This document shows, piece by piece, positions 8,617 through 17,101 of a DNA stretch of 64,000 bases (positions within the stretch are counted from its first letter, which is position 1; every line of letters begins with the position of its first letter). Location: NCBI GenBank assembly GCA_003021005.1, contig PXRI01000010.1, positions 43,445 through 107,444 of the forward strand, read 5' to 3'. The DNA is from Halobacteriales archaeon QS_1_69_70. GTDB lineage: Archaea > Halobacteriota > Halobacteria > Halobacteriales > Haloarculaceae. The notes below the pieces were generated by a model. The model was not told the DNA's origin. It ran no database searches and worked only from the letters and a program-made list of their open reading frames with translations. Position numbers and translations under genes: made by a program.

Positions 8617-9124
8617 TACTGCTGAGCGGCAAGCGTGATCGGCGTCGGGCGCTAACGCTGTTCGTGGCCGTCGGGCGTCGCGAGCGAGGTGGCGGGAGGC
8701 GCCGGGGCCGCCAGCCGGCGCCCGTGGTGGACCGGGCGGATGCGGCGGGTGCCGTGTTTCGCCCTACACGACGAGAAAAGCGTCGTTCGGGCACGCGAGG
8801 ATTGGCCGTCATCACGTATAAACCCTGGTGAAGCAGGCTGCGGCGAGCGAAGCGACGCCGCCGTCGAACGAGCGAGCGGGAGGTGCGAGGCGCGAGCAGA
8901 GCGAGCGCCTCGGAGTCGCGAGCGGTAAGCGAAGCGAGCCGCGAGCACCGACCGCAGGGAGGGACGACACGCGAGCCGGGCGGCGGGCGGCGGCGGGCGG
9001 CTTCGCCGCTCGTTCATGCTGCGATCTCCACTGGTCGACCGCGCGGCTCGCGTGTCGTCGGTCGCTCCGCTCCCTCCTCCCGCTCGCTCATCCGGCGACC
9101 CTCCCTTCGGTCGGTTCGCCCGCC
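8617..9124. repeat. Intergenic GC-rich repeat region (GACACGCGAGCC family)
   Basis: 508 bases between convergent genes, without a credible gene. It contains one forward copy of the core GACGACACGCGAGCC at about 8963 and one inverted copy (GGCTCGCGTGTCGTC) at about 9045. The two can pair with each other. They are surrounded by GAGCGAAGCGAC-like and GAGCGAGCGGGAGG blocks. Confidence 0.7.
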
Positions 9125-9550
9125 TCACGCGGCCAGCGTCTCCCGGGCGGCCGCCTCGAGGTTCTCGAGTTCGCCGTCGAGCTTCCGCTTGAAGTACGTC
9201 TCCACGCCCGGGAGGTGGCCGTCGACGACGAACCGGTTCGTCAGCCGGGTCCCGCCGTCGACGGTCGTCTCGAGGCTGTGCTCGCCCTGGACGTCCAGCG
9301 CGGCCGAGCGGCCGACGAACTTGACGAACTCCGGGTCGTCCCGCTGGACGTCCTCGGTCTCGACCGCGACGGTGCGGTTCAGGAGCGGGATCGGGAGTTC
9401 GACCTGCCAGACGGCGGAGCCATCCCCGTGGATCTCGTAGTCCTCGACGACGCTTATCGCCCGGGCGCGCTGGTCGGGGTCGGCGATGAACGCCCACACG
9501 TCAGCAGGCGGCGCGGGGAGCTCGAACTCCCGCTCGACGCGAACCGTCAT
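9125..9550 (-). CDS. SRPBCC / CoxG-like polyketide-cyclase family protein
   Basis: 141 residues with the START-like helix-grip pattern: an opening strand TVRVEREFELPAPPADVWAFIADPDQ, alternating strands, and a closing amphipathic helix (GVETYFKRKLDGELENLEAAA). Such proteins bind hydrophobic ligands; the CoxG subgroup helps assemble membrane enzyme complexes, but no partner is seen nearby. The ATG at 9550 gives the canonical MTVRVEREFEL start; the open frame further upstream overlaps the next gene's terminator region and is not conserved. Confidence 0.8.
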   Translation of the reverse strand: MTVRVEREFELPAPPADVWAFIADPDQRARAISVVEDYEIHGDGSAVWQVELPIPLLNRTVAVETEDVQRDDPEFVKFVGRSAALDVQGEHSLETTVDGGTRLTNRFVVDGHLPGVETYFKRKLDGELENLEAAARETLAA

Positions 9551-9588
9551 GGCCGGGCCCAGGACGGGGGAGGATAAAAGGCCAGCCC

Positions 9589-9813
9589 TTACTCGGGCGT
9601 GACGCGCCAGGTCGTCGAGCGGGCGCGGGACCACTTCTCGATGTCGACGTCCTCGGAGTGCTCGTCGAGCCGCGGCAGCCGGGATCCGACCTGCTTCGCC
9701 GTGAGCCCGATGGCCTCCGCGATGCCCTTCGAACGGAAGTACCGCTTGCCGCCCGCCGCGCGGTCCCGCAGGTACGAGAGGATCCGTTCGTCCTCCTCGC
9801 TCAGTTCGGTCAT
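9589..9813 (-). CDS. DUF7123 family protein (small winged-helix)
   Basis: 74 residues. A helix-turn-helix core is visible: EEDERILSYLRDRAAGGKR, then FRSKGIAEAIGLTAKQVGSRL, ending in RARSTTWRV. This pattern matches the haloarchaeal DUF7123 family. It is probably a DNA-binding protein; no target is known. It lies 38 bases upstream of the SRPBCC gene on the same strand and could be co-transcribed with it. Confidence 0.7.
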   Translation of the reverse strand: MTELSEEDERILSYLRDRAAGGKRYFRSKGIAEAIGLTAKQVGSRLPRLDEHSEDVDIEKWSRARSTTWRVTPE

Positions 9814-9869
9814 GGACGGGGTTGGGGCGCGAGCGGCATAAGGCTCCTCCTTGCGGGCAGGTATCGCGG

Positions 9870-10058
9870 TCAGCCGTAGGCGTGGGCGGCCGCGACCGCG
9901 AGCGTGCCGGCGACCATCGCGACCGCGAACGCCGAGCCGGCGGCCACCTGATCGCCCGACAGCCCGAAGACCGCCATGCCGACTGCGGCGAAACCCGACA
10001 CGGCCCCGAGCGCTACCGGGACCCCGACGCGCTCGTCCGTGGTGGCGGAAGTCGTCAT
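9870..10058 (-). CDS. Small two-helix membrane protein (DUF7525-like)
   Basis: 62 residues with two predicted transmembrane helices (VALGAVSGFAAVGMAVFGL and GSAFAVAMVAGTLAVAAAHAY) joined by GDQVAAG. The size and the loop resemble the haloarchaeal DUF7525 small membrane proteins, an assignment from memory. The ATG at 10058 is preferred; upstream sequence in frame is low-complexity. It is on the same strand as the DUF7123 gene, 56 bases away. Confidence 0.55.
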   Translation of the reverse strand: MTTSATTDERVGVPVALGAVSGFAAVGMAVFGLSGDQVAAGSAFAVAMVAGTLAVAAAHAYG

Positions 10059-10234
10059 GCGCGCCCGTACGGCACGCCGACCATAAATCCCGCCGGTCCC
10101 CACCAACCCGGCGGCGAGCCACCCCGACGGCCGTCCCACCATAAAGTGCCGCGGGACATCGCTCGAGCAGGGCGACACAGTCCGGCGGTCGCGGTCCGCA
10201 GCAATTTTACACGGCGGGGACGTTCGGAACCACC

Positions 10235-11347
10235 ATGGACAGGATCGAGGGTGCCGTGACAGCCGTCCGGGCCGCCCTCCTCGGGACCCGGCTCCGGATC
10301 GCCGCCACCGTCGTCGGACTGCTCGGCGTGACGATCGTCGGCGCGTTCGCGTTCGGCGTCCTGGGGGCCCCGGCGGTCCAGGACGTCGACAACAGGTTCG
10401 GGAATGTATCCAACGACACGACGGTCATCAAAAGCGACCTCCAGGTCCACAACCCCAACCCGATCGGGATCCAGCTCGGCGACACGACCATCAGGTACCT
10501 CGTGCGGATGAACGGCGTGCCGGTCGCCGAGGGCGGCCGGGAGGGTCTCGACGTCGAGACGGGGACCTCGACGCTGCCCTTCACCACCCGGATGGACAAC
10601 GGGCAGATCCCGGCCTGGTGGGTGACCCACGTGAACAACGACGAGCGGACGGTGATCACGATCAACGCCACCGTCCGGACCTCCGTCGTCGGCCGACACC
10701 GGTTCGACCTCACCCAGGAGAAGGTCATCGAGACCGACATCATCGGGAACTTCAACACCGACGAGACCCGTCCCGTCCGGTCCGACGACCCGCCGCCGGT
10801 GTTCTCCGACCCGCTCCTGTACGTCAACCGGACCGGCGCCGAGTGGGGCGAGGCCACCGAGGAGGCGACCCCGATTGACATGGAGTTCGTCCTCTACAAC
10901 CCACAGACGCTGCCGTTTACGGTCGCGGAACTGGGCTACGAGATCACGATGAACGGCGTCCGGGTGGGGGAGGGCACGACAGACGAACTGACCGCCATCC
11001 CGTCCGGCCAAAAGGAGACCGTCACCACCCGCGCGCGGATCATCAACCCGAACCTCGACGACTGGTGGGTCACCCACCTCCGCAACGACCAGGTCACCCA
11101 GCTCCGGATCGAGTTCTACGCCGTCCTCACGGGCGAGGACCTCACCCGTGACGTCCGGGTCCCGCTGGACCGGCTCACCTACGAGGAGACCATCGAGACG
11201 GACATGTTCGGCAACAAGAACCAAAGCAACGGGACCACTCCCTCCGCGACGCCGACGGGCGACGGCACGCCCACGCCCACGCCGACCCCGACGCCGACGG
11301 AGCTCCCCGACCCCGTCACGACCCCGACCGACACCGAGCTGGTCTAG
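10235..11347 (+). CDS. LEA14/WHy-domain repeat protein, membrane-anchored
   Basis: 370 residues. An N-terminal signal-anchor helix (about 21-45, RIAATVVGLLGVTIVGAFAF) precedes two consecutive LEA_2-type beta-sandwich domains (about 50-170 and 200-325). Each has the paired pattern D(L/M)(Q/E)(V/F)xxxNP ... MNGVxVxEG ... WWVTHxxND. Both domains end with an ETDxxGNxN motif, showing an internal duplication. The C-terminal 40 residues are a Thr/Pro-rich tail typical of extracellular haloarchaeal proteins. LEA14-like proteins are linked to desiccation and stress protection; here an exported structural role is likelier. Convergent with the PhoU-like gene. Confidence 0.75.
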   Translation: MDRIEGAVTAVRAALLGTRLRIAATVVGLLGVTIVGAFAFGVLGAPAVQDVDNRFGNVSNDTTVIKSDLQVHNPNPIGIQLGDTTIRYLVRMNGVPVAEGGREGLDVETGTSTLPFTTRMDNGQIPAWWVTHVNNDERTVITINATVRTSVVGRHRFDLTQEKVIETDIIGNFNTDETRPVRSDDPPPVFSDPLLYVNRTGAEWGEATEEATPIDMEFVLYNPQTLPFTVAELGYEITMNGVRVGEGTTDELTAIPSGQKETVTTRARIINPNLDDWWVTHLRNDQVTQLRIEFYAVLTGEDLTRDVRVPLDRLTYEETIETDMFGNKNQSNGTTPSATPTGDGTPTPTPTPTPTELPDPVTTPTDTELV

Positions 11348-11407
11348 CGCCCCACCCTCGACCCCGCCCCCGTCGAGAGCCCGAGCGACCGCCCCGCTCC
11401 GACAGGC

Positions 11408-12442
11408 CTACCGGATCGAGACGTGTTCGCTGTCGACGTTCAGCGCCAGGTTCGTCGCGATCTCGGCGTTCCGCACCGCGTACTGGGCGGTCTGGCCGAG
11501 GCTGACGAGCACCTCGCGGACGCTGAGCAGGTCCGCGGTCGGCAGCTCCTCGAGGTCGCCGAGGATCTCGGCCTCCCGGTCGCTGACCTCGGCGAACGTC
11601 TCCCGGGTCTCGATGGCGAGGCCGTAGTCCCGTTCGACGGCCGCCCGCACGCCGAGTTCGGTGATCTCGTCGACGACGTCGGTGAACTCCCGGACGCGCC
11701 GCATCGTCGGGTCGTCGACGTCGATGGTATGGCCCTCGGTCTCGAGGACGATCTCGGCGACGTCCTCGGCGTTGTCCGCGGTCAACTCCAGGTTCTTCGC
11801 GATCGACCGGTAGCCGATGAGCGGGAAGCCGGAGTCGAGACCGACCGCCCGCGCGAGGTTCGGGTTCTGGTAGGCCGTGAAGGTGAGCCGCAACAGGAGG
11901 ACGAATATCTTGTTGGCCTGCCGTTCGCGGTTCAGGGCCCGCTGGGCCAGGTCCGGGTTACCGTGGGCCAGTGCCTTGACGGCCTCGTTCCGCATCGTCG
12001 ACCCCGTCGACTCCAGCCGCCCGAGCAGGTTGTCCAGCTCGAAGTCCTCGGGGTCGACCGAACACCTGATGGTGATCCGTTCCGGGGTCTCCTCGACGAC
12101 GCCCAGTCCCATCAGCTGGGTCTCGGCGTTGTACACGGCGTTGATCTGGGCGGAGCCGAGCGTGCCGCCCGACTCGACCTCGACGTGGATGATGCGGCGC
12201 CCGAGCACGTACTGGGCGACGATGGCCCGCTCGACGGCGTCGGCGTCGAGGTGCTGGGCGTGGATGACCGCCTCGCTTTCCTCCGTCTGGACGGACTCCG
12301 GCATCACGGTCAGGGTGCCCTTCGATCCCATGCGGAGCGAGACCTCGTCGCCCTTCTCGACGTCCTGCTCGCCGGCCCATTCGGCCGGCAGTGTCATCGC
12401 CAGCGTCGACGGCCCCAGCCGCTGGACCTTGCGGGTTTCCAT
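11408..12442 (-). CDS. PhoU domain protein with AbrB-like N-terminus
   Basis: 344 residues. Residues 1-50 (METRKVQRLGPSTLAMTLP, then EKGDEVSLRM) form a SpoVT/AbrB-type swapped-hairpin DNA-binding domain. The rest is helical and contains two PhoU-like bundles, with EVSDREAEILGDLEELP near the end. This domain pair is typical of haloarchaeal phosphate-uptake regulators that repress pst-type transporters, but no phosphate transporter is encoded nearby. Its promoter probably lies in the AT-rich patch at 12466-12489. Confidence 0.8.
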   Translation of the reverse strand: METRKVQRLGPSTLAMTLPAEWAGEQDVEKGDEVSLRMGSKGTLTVMPESVQTEESEAVIHAQHLDADAVERAIVAQYVLGRRIIHVEVESGGTLGSAQINAVYNAETQLMGLGVVEETPERITIRCSVDPEDFELDNLLGRLESTGSTMRNEAVKALAHGNPDLAQRALNRERQANKIFVLLLRLTFTAYQNPNLARAVGLDSGFPLIGYRSIAKNLELTADNAEDVAEIVLETEGHTIDVDDPTMRRVREFTDVVDEITELGVRAAVERDYGLAIETRETFAEVSDREAEILGDLEELPTADLLSVREVLVSLGQTAQYAVRNAEIATNLALNVDSEHVSIR

Positions 12443-12908
12443 ACGGCCCCCAGGGTGCCGACGGTCTTAATATTCACTATATGCGCCGGAACACATGCCC
12501 CCGTTGATAATACTGTGTCAGGCTTCCGCTCCACCTGCGTAGATCCTTAATCGCAACAGGGGCGGTCGTCGGTGGCTCCTTCCCCCCGCGCGGCCGTCAT
12601 GGGCGACCGGCCGTTTGGGCAGGCGGTCGGAGAGGGCGGGCTGTCGCCATGAGCGGGTGGATGCTCGTCGAGGGCCGCTCGGTCGTCTGTCCCGGCCGGG
12701 CGTCGCCCTACCGGAGAGGGAGTGGCGCGGGATCGGTCGTCGGTGCGAAACGCCCCGTCGGACCGGTCGAGCGGACGCCCGGATTCCGGCCGCTGAGCCG
12801 GCGAGAACCTGACGCACGCCGAAGGGCAGGTGATATAAGTGAGGGCCTCCAACTATCCGGTGGACCACTCGTGCCAGAGAGTACGGCCCCTCGTGGGACA
12901 GGGATACC
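12443..12908. other. Divergent intergenic region between PhoU-like and DUF7110 genes
   Basis: 466 bases. AT-rich patches sit at each end: AATATTCACTATATGC near 12470-12486 for the minus gene and GTGATATAAGTGAG at about 12830-12843 for the plus gene. The middle has short open frames on both strands with no protein-like character; I call no gene. Confidence 0.45.
12830..12842 (+). promoter_or_regulatory. TATA-like element
   Basis: GTGATATAAGTGA stands out in GC-rich DNA about 70 bases upstream of the ATG at 12909, implying a short 5' leader of about 40 bases. Confidence 0.45.
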
Positions 12909-13550
12909 ATGACCAGTCGCGTTTACAGACTCCACTCGACGCTCGAACTGCAACTCGACGACGTCCACGACTTCTTCGACGGGTACGAGCTACCCGTCGA
13001 GGTCGCCGACGTCGAAGTAACCCGGCGGAACAACACGCTCATCGTCAGCGCCGTCGCCGAGGAGGACAACATCTCCAAGTACACGCCGACGGCACAGCTG
13101 AAGGCCAGCGTCACGGAGAACCGGATCTACGAGACCGAAGACGGCTGGTCGGAGACGCCGCCGGAACCCCAGGACGCCGCCGCCGCGGCGAGCAGCGGCG
13201 ACGACGACGGGCCCCAGTGGGGCAGCTTCGGCGAGGCCGGCCAGATGCAGGCCGAGGAGGTCGAGGTGAACTCCAAGCTCGTCGAGTACGCCTGCTTTAA
13301 GGGCGACCGGGAGACGGTGCTGCAGAACACCGCGCTGCAGTACCCGATGTTCGAGGTCCTCCGGGACCTCGCGATCTACGCCGAGAAGGGTACGCTGACC
13401 GTCATCGCCGCCGTCGACGGCCAGCTCGAGGCGACCCGGATCGTCGACGGCGACGAGCGGTCGGCGAGCATCGAGGTCATCGACGACCCACGCGAGCGCG
13501 AGTCCGAAAACAGCGTCAACTGGCGCGACAACAAGTTCATCTCGGAGTGA
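12909..13550 (+). CDS. DUF7110 family protein
   Basis: 213 residues, cytoplasmic. The N-terminal part (TSRVYRLHSTLELQLDDV ... ADVEVTRRNNTLIVSAVAE) and the central ISKYTPTAQLKASVTENRIYE match the haloarchaeal DUF7110 family. A disordered Ala/Ser/Asp linker (about 85-110) separates it from a second domain (EYACFKGDRETVLQNTALQYPMFEVLRDLAIYAEKGTL), which looks like a helical regulatory module. Function unknown. Followed by about 220 bases without a gene before a convergent membrane protein. Confidence 0.7.
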   Translation: MTSRVYRLHSTLELQLDDVHDFFDGYELPVEVADVEVTRRNNTLIVSAVAEEDNISKYTPTAQLKASVTENRIYETEDGWSETPPEPQDAAAAASSGDDDGPQWGSFGEAGQMQAEEVEVNSKLVEYACFKGDRETVLQNTALQYPMFEVLRDLAIYAEKGTLTVIAAVDGQLEATRIVDGDERSASIEVIDDPRERESENSVNWRDNKFISE

Positions 13551-13769
13551 CGCGACGGCGACGCGCTCGCCGTACCCTCCCTATTCGGCGAGGATTTCCC
13601 CACGAGACCGTCTCCCTCCCCAGCGACGCTCGATACGGCCGGAACCGTGGCCGCCGTTTCTCACGACCGACCGCCGGCCGATAGCGATAGAAGGCTTTGA
13701 AACCGGTTGCCCAGTCGATCCCACGCAGTCGTCCGCGTGGGCCCGCCTCCCAGCCCGACTGGAGTCCGG

Positions 13770-14273
13770 TCACGCACGGGGTGGGCTGTTGGTGAGGTGG
13801 GCGAAGACACCGCCCAGGACGACCCCGTAGACCAGGTGCCAGGCCAATAGTGGGATGGTGACGTGTGGGAGGCTGGGCGGCGCGCCGAACCCGACGACCG
13901 CGAGCCAGATCGGCATGACGATCCCGGCGCCGACGACCGCCAGCACGAGACCGTAGACGGCACCGGTGCCCGCACACCTGGCGGGCGAGTCCGTCAGGTC
14001 CTCCAGGGCTGCGTCCGTCAGGACCGCCGCGAACAGGACGCCGAACAGCGCACCGTGCAGGAGGTGGGCGAGCCAGCCGACGAGCAGGTTCCCCTCGCTC
14101 CCGTAGAGCCCCGCGACGGCGACCCGCAACGTCTCCAGGTCCGTCAGCGCGATCGCGACGCTCATGGCCAGCGTCGCGAACAGGCCCGCGACGGCGCCGT
14201 AGCGCCACCGGATCTGGACGGCCAGTCGGCCGACGGCGGTTCGCCGGAGCGCCGGAACGGATAGCTCTGCCAT
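13770..14273 (-). CDS. Integral membrane protein, unknown family
   Basis: 167 residues with four to five hydrophobic helices: GAVAGLFATLAMSVAIAL, NLLVGWLAHLLHGALFGVLFAAV, TGAVYGLVLAVVGAGIVMPIWLAV and LAWHLVYGVVLGGVFAHL. His residues within helices (LAHLLHG, LAWHLVYG) are reminiscent of heme or metal sites but this is only a pattern. The ATG at 14273 was preferred to one 15 bases upstream because the short prefix MVCHT is not conserved-looking. Convergent with the DUF7110 gene. Confidence 0.6.
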   Translation of the reverse strand: MAELSVPALRRTAVGRLAVQIRWRYGAVAGLFATLAMSVAIALTDLETLRVAVAGLYGSEGNLLVGWLAHLLHGALFGVLFAAVLTDAALEDLTDSPARCAGTGAVYGLVLAVVGAGIVMPIWLAVVGFGAPPSLPHVTIPLLAWHLVYGVVLGGVFAHLTNSPPRA

Positions 14274-14513
14274 GGTATGACATACCACTCCAGCGTGAAA
14301 AGAGCGGCGGCAATCTGACCTCGGTGTGACGTGAGTGGCCGGTTGCCGCCGCAGGACGCAGGTTCATCGGGGCGGATCGCGCCGCCCCGTCGGCGACCCG
14401 CTGCGTATGTGGAGGAGCTCGTCAGCGTAGCCTGGGCGAGACACGGGTGTCGGATTCGACGGCGGTGCGCCGCGACCGACACGCGTACCTCGATGGTCCA
14501 CGTGGCCCGAGGC

Positions 14514-15182
14514 ATGGCGAGACGCGTGGCCGTCAGGGTCGATGACCGCGAGCCGTCCGGCCTGATAGAATCGGTCCGCGACCACGACGACGTCGCCGAG
14601 GTGACCGTAGAGCGGCTCGACGCCGGTGACCTGGTTTTGGCGTCGATGGCGGTCGAGCGGAAGACGCTCCGGGACTATGTATCGAGCGTGACGAGCCGCT
14701 CCGGGACCGACCTCGAGGACCAGGTCGACAGGATGACCGCCCGCTACGACGCCGCGTACGTCCTGCTGGAGGGGGACGTCCGCGGGTTCGACCGGCTGGA
14801 GACGGCCGTCTCCCCTGAAGCGCTCCGTGGGTCGATGGCCTCCATCACCGTCCGCCGCGGAGCGGCCGTCGTGCCCTGCAGCGACCGAGGACGGCTGGTG
14901 GATTACGCCGTCCGGCTCGGCCGGAAGCACCTCGAGGAGCCCTCGCGGCGGCCGCTTCCCGCGGGATCGGTGCCGAGCCGTCGCGAGCCGACTGCCAAGC
15001 GGATGTACGGCTGCATCGAGGGTATCGGGCCCGACCTGGCGGCGACCCTCTACGAGGCGTACCCGACGGTCGCGGAGCTGGTCGCGGCGGACCGCGAGGA
15101 CCTGACCGATATCAGTGGGGTCGGCGAGAAGCGAGCACGGACGGTACTCGCGGCACTCAGAGACCGGCCCATCGCCGACTGA
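14514..15182 (+). CDS. ERCC4-domain nuclease (XPF/Hef nuclease module)
   Basis: 222 residues. The ERCC4 nuclease domain (1-145) shows the DDREPSGLI start, the catalytic core GDLVLASMAVERKTLRDYV with the E-R-K triad, and DQVDRMTARYDAAYVLLEGD. A tandem helix-hairpin-helix domain follows (about 165-220: IEGIGPDLAATL, DISGVGEKRARTVL). This is the nuclease half of archaeal Hef/XPF without a helicase; such proteins cut branched or flap DNA in repair. An alternative ATG at 14493 would add MVHVARG. It is monocistronic and followed by a divergent-type spacer before the flavoprotein gene. Confidence 0.85.
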   Translation: MARRVAVRVDDREPSGLIESVRDHDDVAEVTVERLDAGDLVLASMAVERKTLRDYVSSVTSRSGTDLEDQVDRMTARYDAAYVLLEGDVRGFDRLETAVSPEALRGSMASITVRRGAAVVPCSDRGRLVDYAVRLGRKHLEEPSRRPLPAGSVPSRREPTAKRMYGCIEGIGPDLAATLYEAYPTVAELVAADREDLTDISGVGEKRARTVLAALRDRPIAD

Positions 15183-15296
15183 CGTGCCGGCGGGCGAGCC
15201 GCCGGCAGCGGCGCCCCGCCGCTCGCATCGGTGGCTGTCGTGCTCCGAAACGTGGCACCAGTAAATGCTTTCCGTCGGTCGGTCGACGGAGACGGT

Positions 15297-16823
15297 ATGC
15301 CACCTGGAGGGCCGCGGACGGAGTCGGAGCCGGAATCGATGTGGCTGGCGACGACGCCGGAGACCGACTACGCCCCGCTGGCGGGCGGACTCGACGTGGA
15401 CACGGTCGTGGTCGGCGGCGGCATCACCGGCCTGACGGCCGCGGACCGGCTGACGGCGGCCGGGCAGACGGTGGCGGTCCTGGAGGCCGACCGGATCGCC
15501 GAGAGCACCACCGGCCACACGACCGCGAAACTCACCTCCCAGCACGGCCTCCTCTACGACTATCTCACCTCGACGTTCGACGACGAGCGGGCCCGCCAGT
15601 ACGCGGAAGCCAACGAGGCCGCTATCGACACCGTCGAGTCCCGCATCGAAGCGCTCGGCGTCGACTGTGGATTCGAACGCCTGCCGGCCTACGTGTACGC
15701 GGCGTCGGCCGACGACGTCGACTCGCTCCGCGCCGAGGCGGCCGCCGCTGCGGATCTGGGACTCCCGGCGTCGTTCACCGAGTCGACGGACCTCCCGTAC
15801 GACGTCCCTGGCGCCGTCCGGTTCGACCACCAGGCGCAGTTCCACCCCCGCACGTACCTGCTTTCGGTGGCCGAGTCCGTGCACGGTGACGGTAGTCACG
15901 TCTTCGAGGAGACCCGCGCCCTCGACGTCGACCCCGGAGACCCATGCGAGGTCGAGACCCGGCGCGGCACCGTCACCGCCGACGACGTCGTCGTCGCCAC
16001 CCACTTCCCGCTCGACGACCGGAACGGTTACTTCGCGCGGATGCACCCGAAGCAGGCGTACCTGCTCGCTGTCCGCGTCGGCGGAGACCTGCCCGGGGGA
16101 ATGTACTACAGCACGGCCTCGCCGGCCGACACGTTCCGGCCCTGCACCGTCGACGGCGAGGAGTTCCTGATCGTCGGCGGCCAATCCCACGACGTCGGCG
16201 TCACGGACCCGCCGACGGCCGAGCGGTATCGCCGGTGTGAGGCGTTCGCCCGCGAGCACTTCGACGTCGAGTCCGTCGCCTACCGCTGGTCGACCCACGA
16301 CTACTTCACGGTCGACCGGGTGCCGTACGTCGGGCGGGCCGGGCCCGGCCGGGACCACGTCTACGTCGGCACCGGGTTCAACGGCTGGGGGATGAGCGGC
16401 GGCGTCGCCGCCGGGGAGATCATCGCCGAGCTCGTACTAACGGGCGACAGCGACCGGGCGGACGTCTTCGACCCGCTGCGGCTCGAACCGGGCGCCTCCG
16501 CCTGGCGCTTCCTCCGAGAGAACGCGAAAGTCGCGGGCCGCTTCGTCGGCGACTGGGTCGCGGCGCTATCGTCCGCCGGCGACCTCCCGGCCAGCGGCGA
16601 AGCGACGGTCACGCGACGGAATGGCCGGCCCTGCGGCGTCTACCGCGACGAGGACGGCGACGTCCACGCGGTCTCGGCCGTCTGCCCGCACATGGACTGT
16701 CTCGTCCGGTGGAACGACGCCGAACGGACCTGGGACTGCCCGTGTCACGGGTCGCGGTTCGACCACGACGGCGAGGTCATCTCCGGGCCGGCGGTCGAGG
16801 ATCTCCCGACGACGGAGCTTTGA
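15297..16823 (+). CDS. FAD-dependent oxidoreductase with C-terminal Rieske domain
   Basis: 508 residues. Residues 30-400 form a DAO-type flavoprotein: dinucleotide motif VVVGGGITGLTAADRL and the FAD-closing GTGFNGWGMSGGVAAGEI. Residues 420-508 form a Rieske [2Fe-2S] domain with ligands in CPHMDC and CPCHGSRFD. This fusion is a known family of glycine/D-amino-acid oxidase-like proteins with a Rieske tail; the natural substrate is not settled. The start at 15297 is 60 bases upstream of the first conserved strand; an open frame further upstream lacks conservation. Confidence 0.88.
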   Translation: MPPGGPRTESEPESMWLATTPETDYAPLAGGLDVDTVVVGGGITGLTAADRLTAAGQTVAVLEADRIAESTTGHTTAKLTSQHGLLYDYLTSTFDDERARQYAEANEAAIDTVESRIEALGVDCGFERLPAYVYAASADDVDSLRAEAAAAADLGLPASFTESTDLPYDVPGAVRFDHQAQFHPRTYLLSVAESVHGDGSHVFEETRALDVDPGDPCEVETRRGTVTADDVVVATHFPLDDRNGYFARMHPKQAYLLAVRVGGDLPGGMYYSTASPADTFRPCTVDGEEFLIVGGQSHDVGVTDPPTAERYRRCEAFAREHFDVESVAYRWSTHDYFTVDRVPYVGRAGPGRDHVYVGTGFNGWGMSGGVAAGEIIAELVLTGDSDRADVFDPLRLEPGASAWRFLRENAKVAGRFVGDWVAALSSAGDLPASGEATVTRRNGRPCGVYRDEDGDVHAVSAVCPHMDCLVRWNDAERTWDCPCHGSRFDHDGEVISGPAVEDLPTTEL

Positions 16824-17068
16824 GCCGGCCCCCTGCCGGCGGGCGTGACGGCCCACGCGGGCGACTGCTCCGGGACGGCATCACAGGCCACGCCAGCGCC
16901 TGCTCCCCGAGGCCGTCACCGGGACGCAAAGGCTGTCGGATACCATCGTATGTCCGCCGGGACGTATCCCCGCCGGGACGCACGTCGCACGATGCTCGCC
17001 TGGTGTGATCCCCGGGACTGTGGTCCCTCGTGCCCGAATCCGGCACTGCGGCGGGCATCCGAAAGACC

Positions 17069-17081
17069 CATAAACGGGCTA
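17069..17081 (+). promoter_or_regulatory. TATA-like element for a probable leaderless transcript
   Basis: CCCATAAACGGGC lies about 25-33 bases upstream of the ATG at 17102. That is the spacing at which haloarchaeal transcripts start on or next to the start codon. Confidence 0.4.
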
Positions 17082-17101
17082 ATGACATGTAATTACACGC
17101 A

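Noticed and set aside
8820..9120. Open frames within the intergenic repeats considered as small genes
   Set aside because: The same Arg/Ala/Ser-rich peptides arise wherever the repeat occurs, in both orientations and all frames, without conserved starts.
12547..12852. Possible minus-strand gene between the PhoU-like and DUF7110 genes
   Set aside because: No motif, Pro/Arg/Asp-rich, no ribosome-binding or promoter support.
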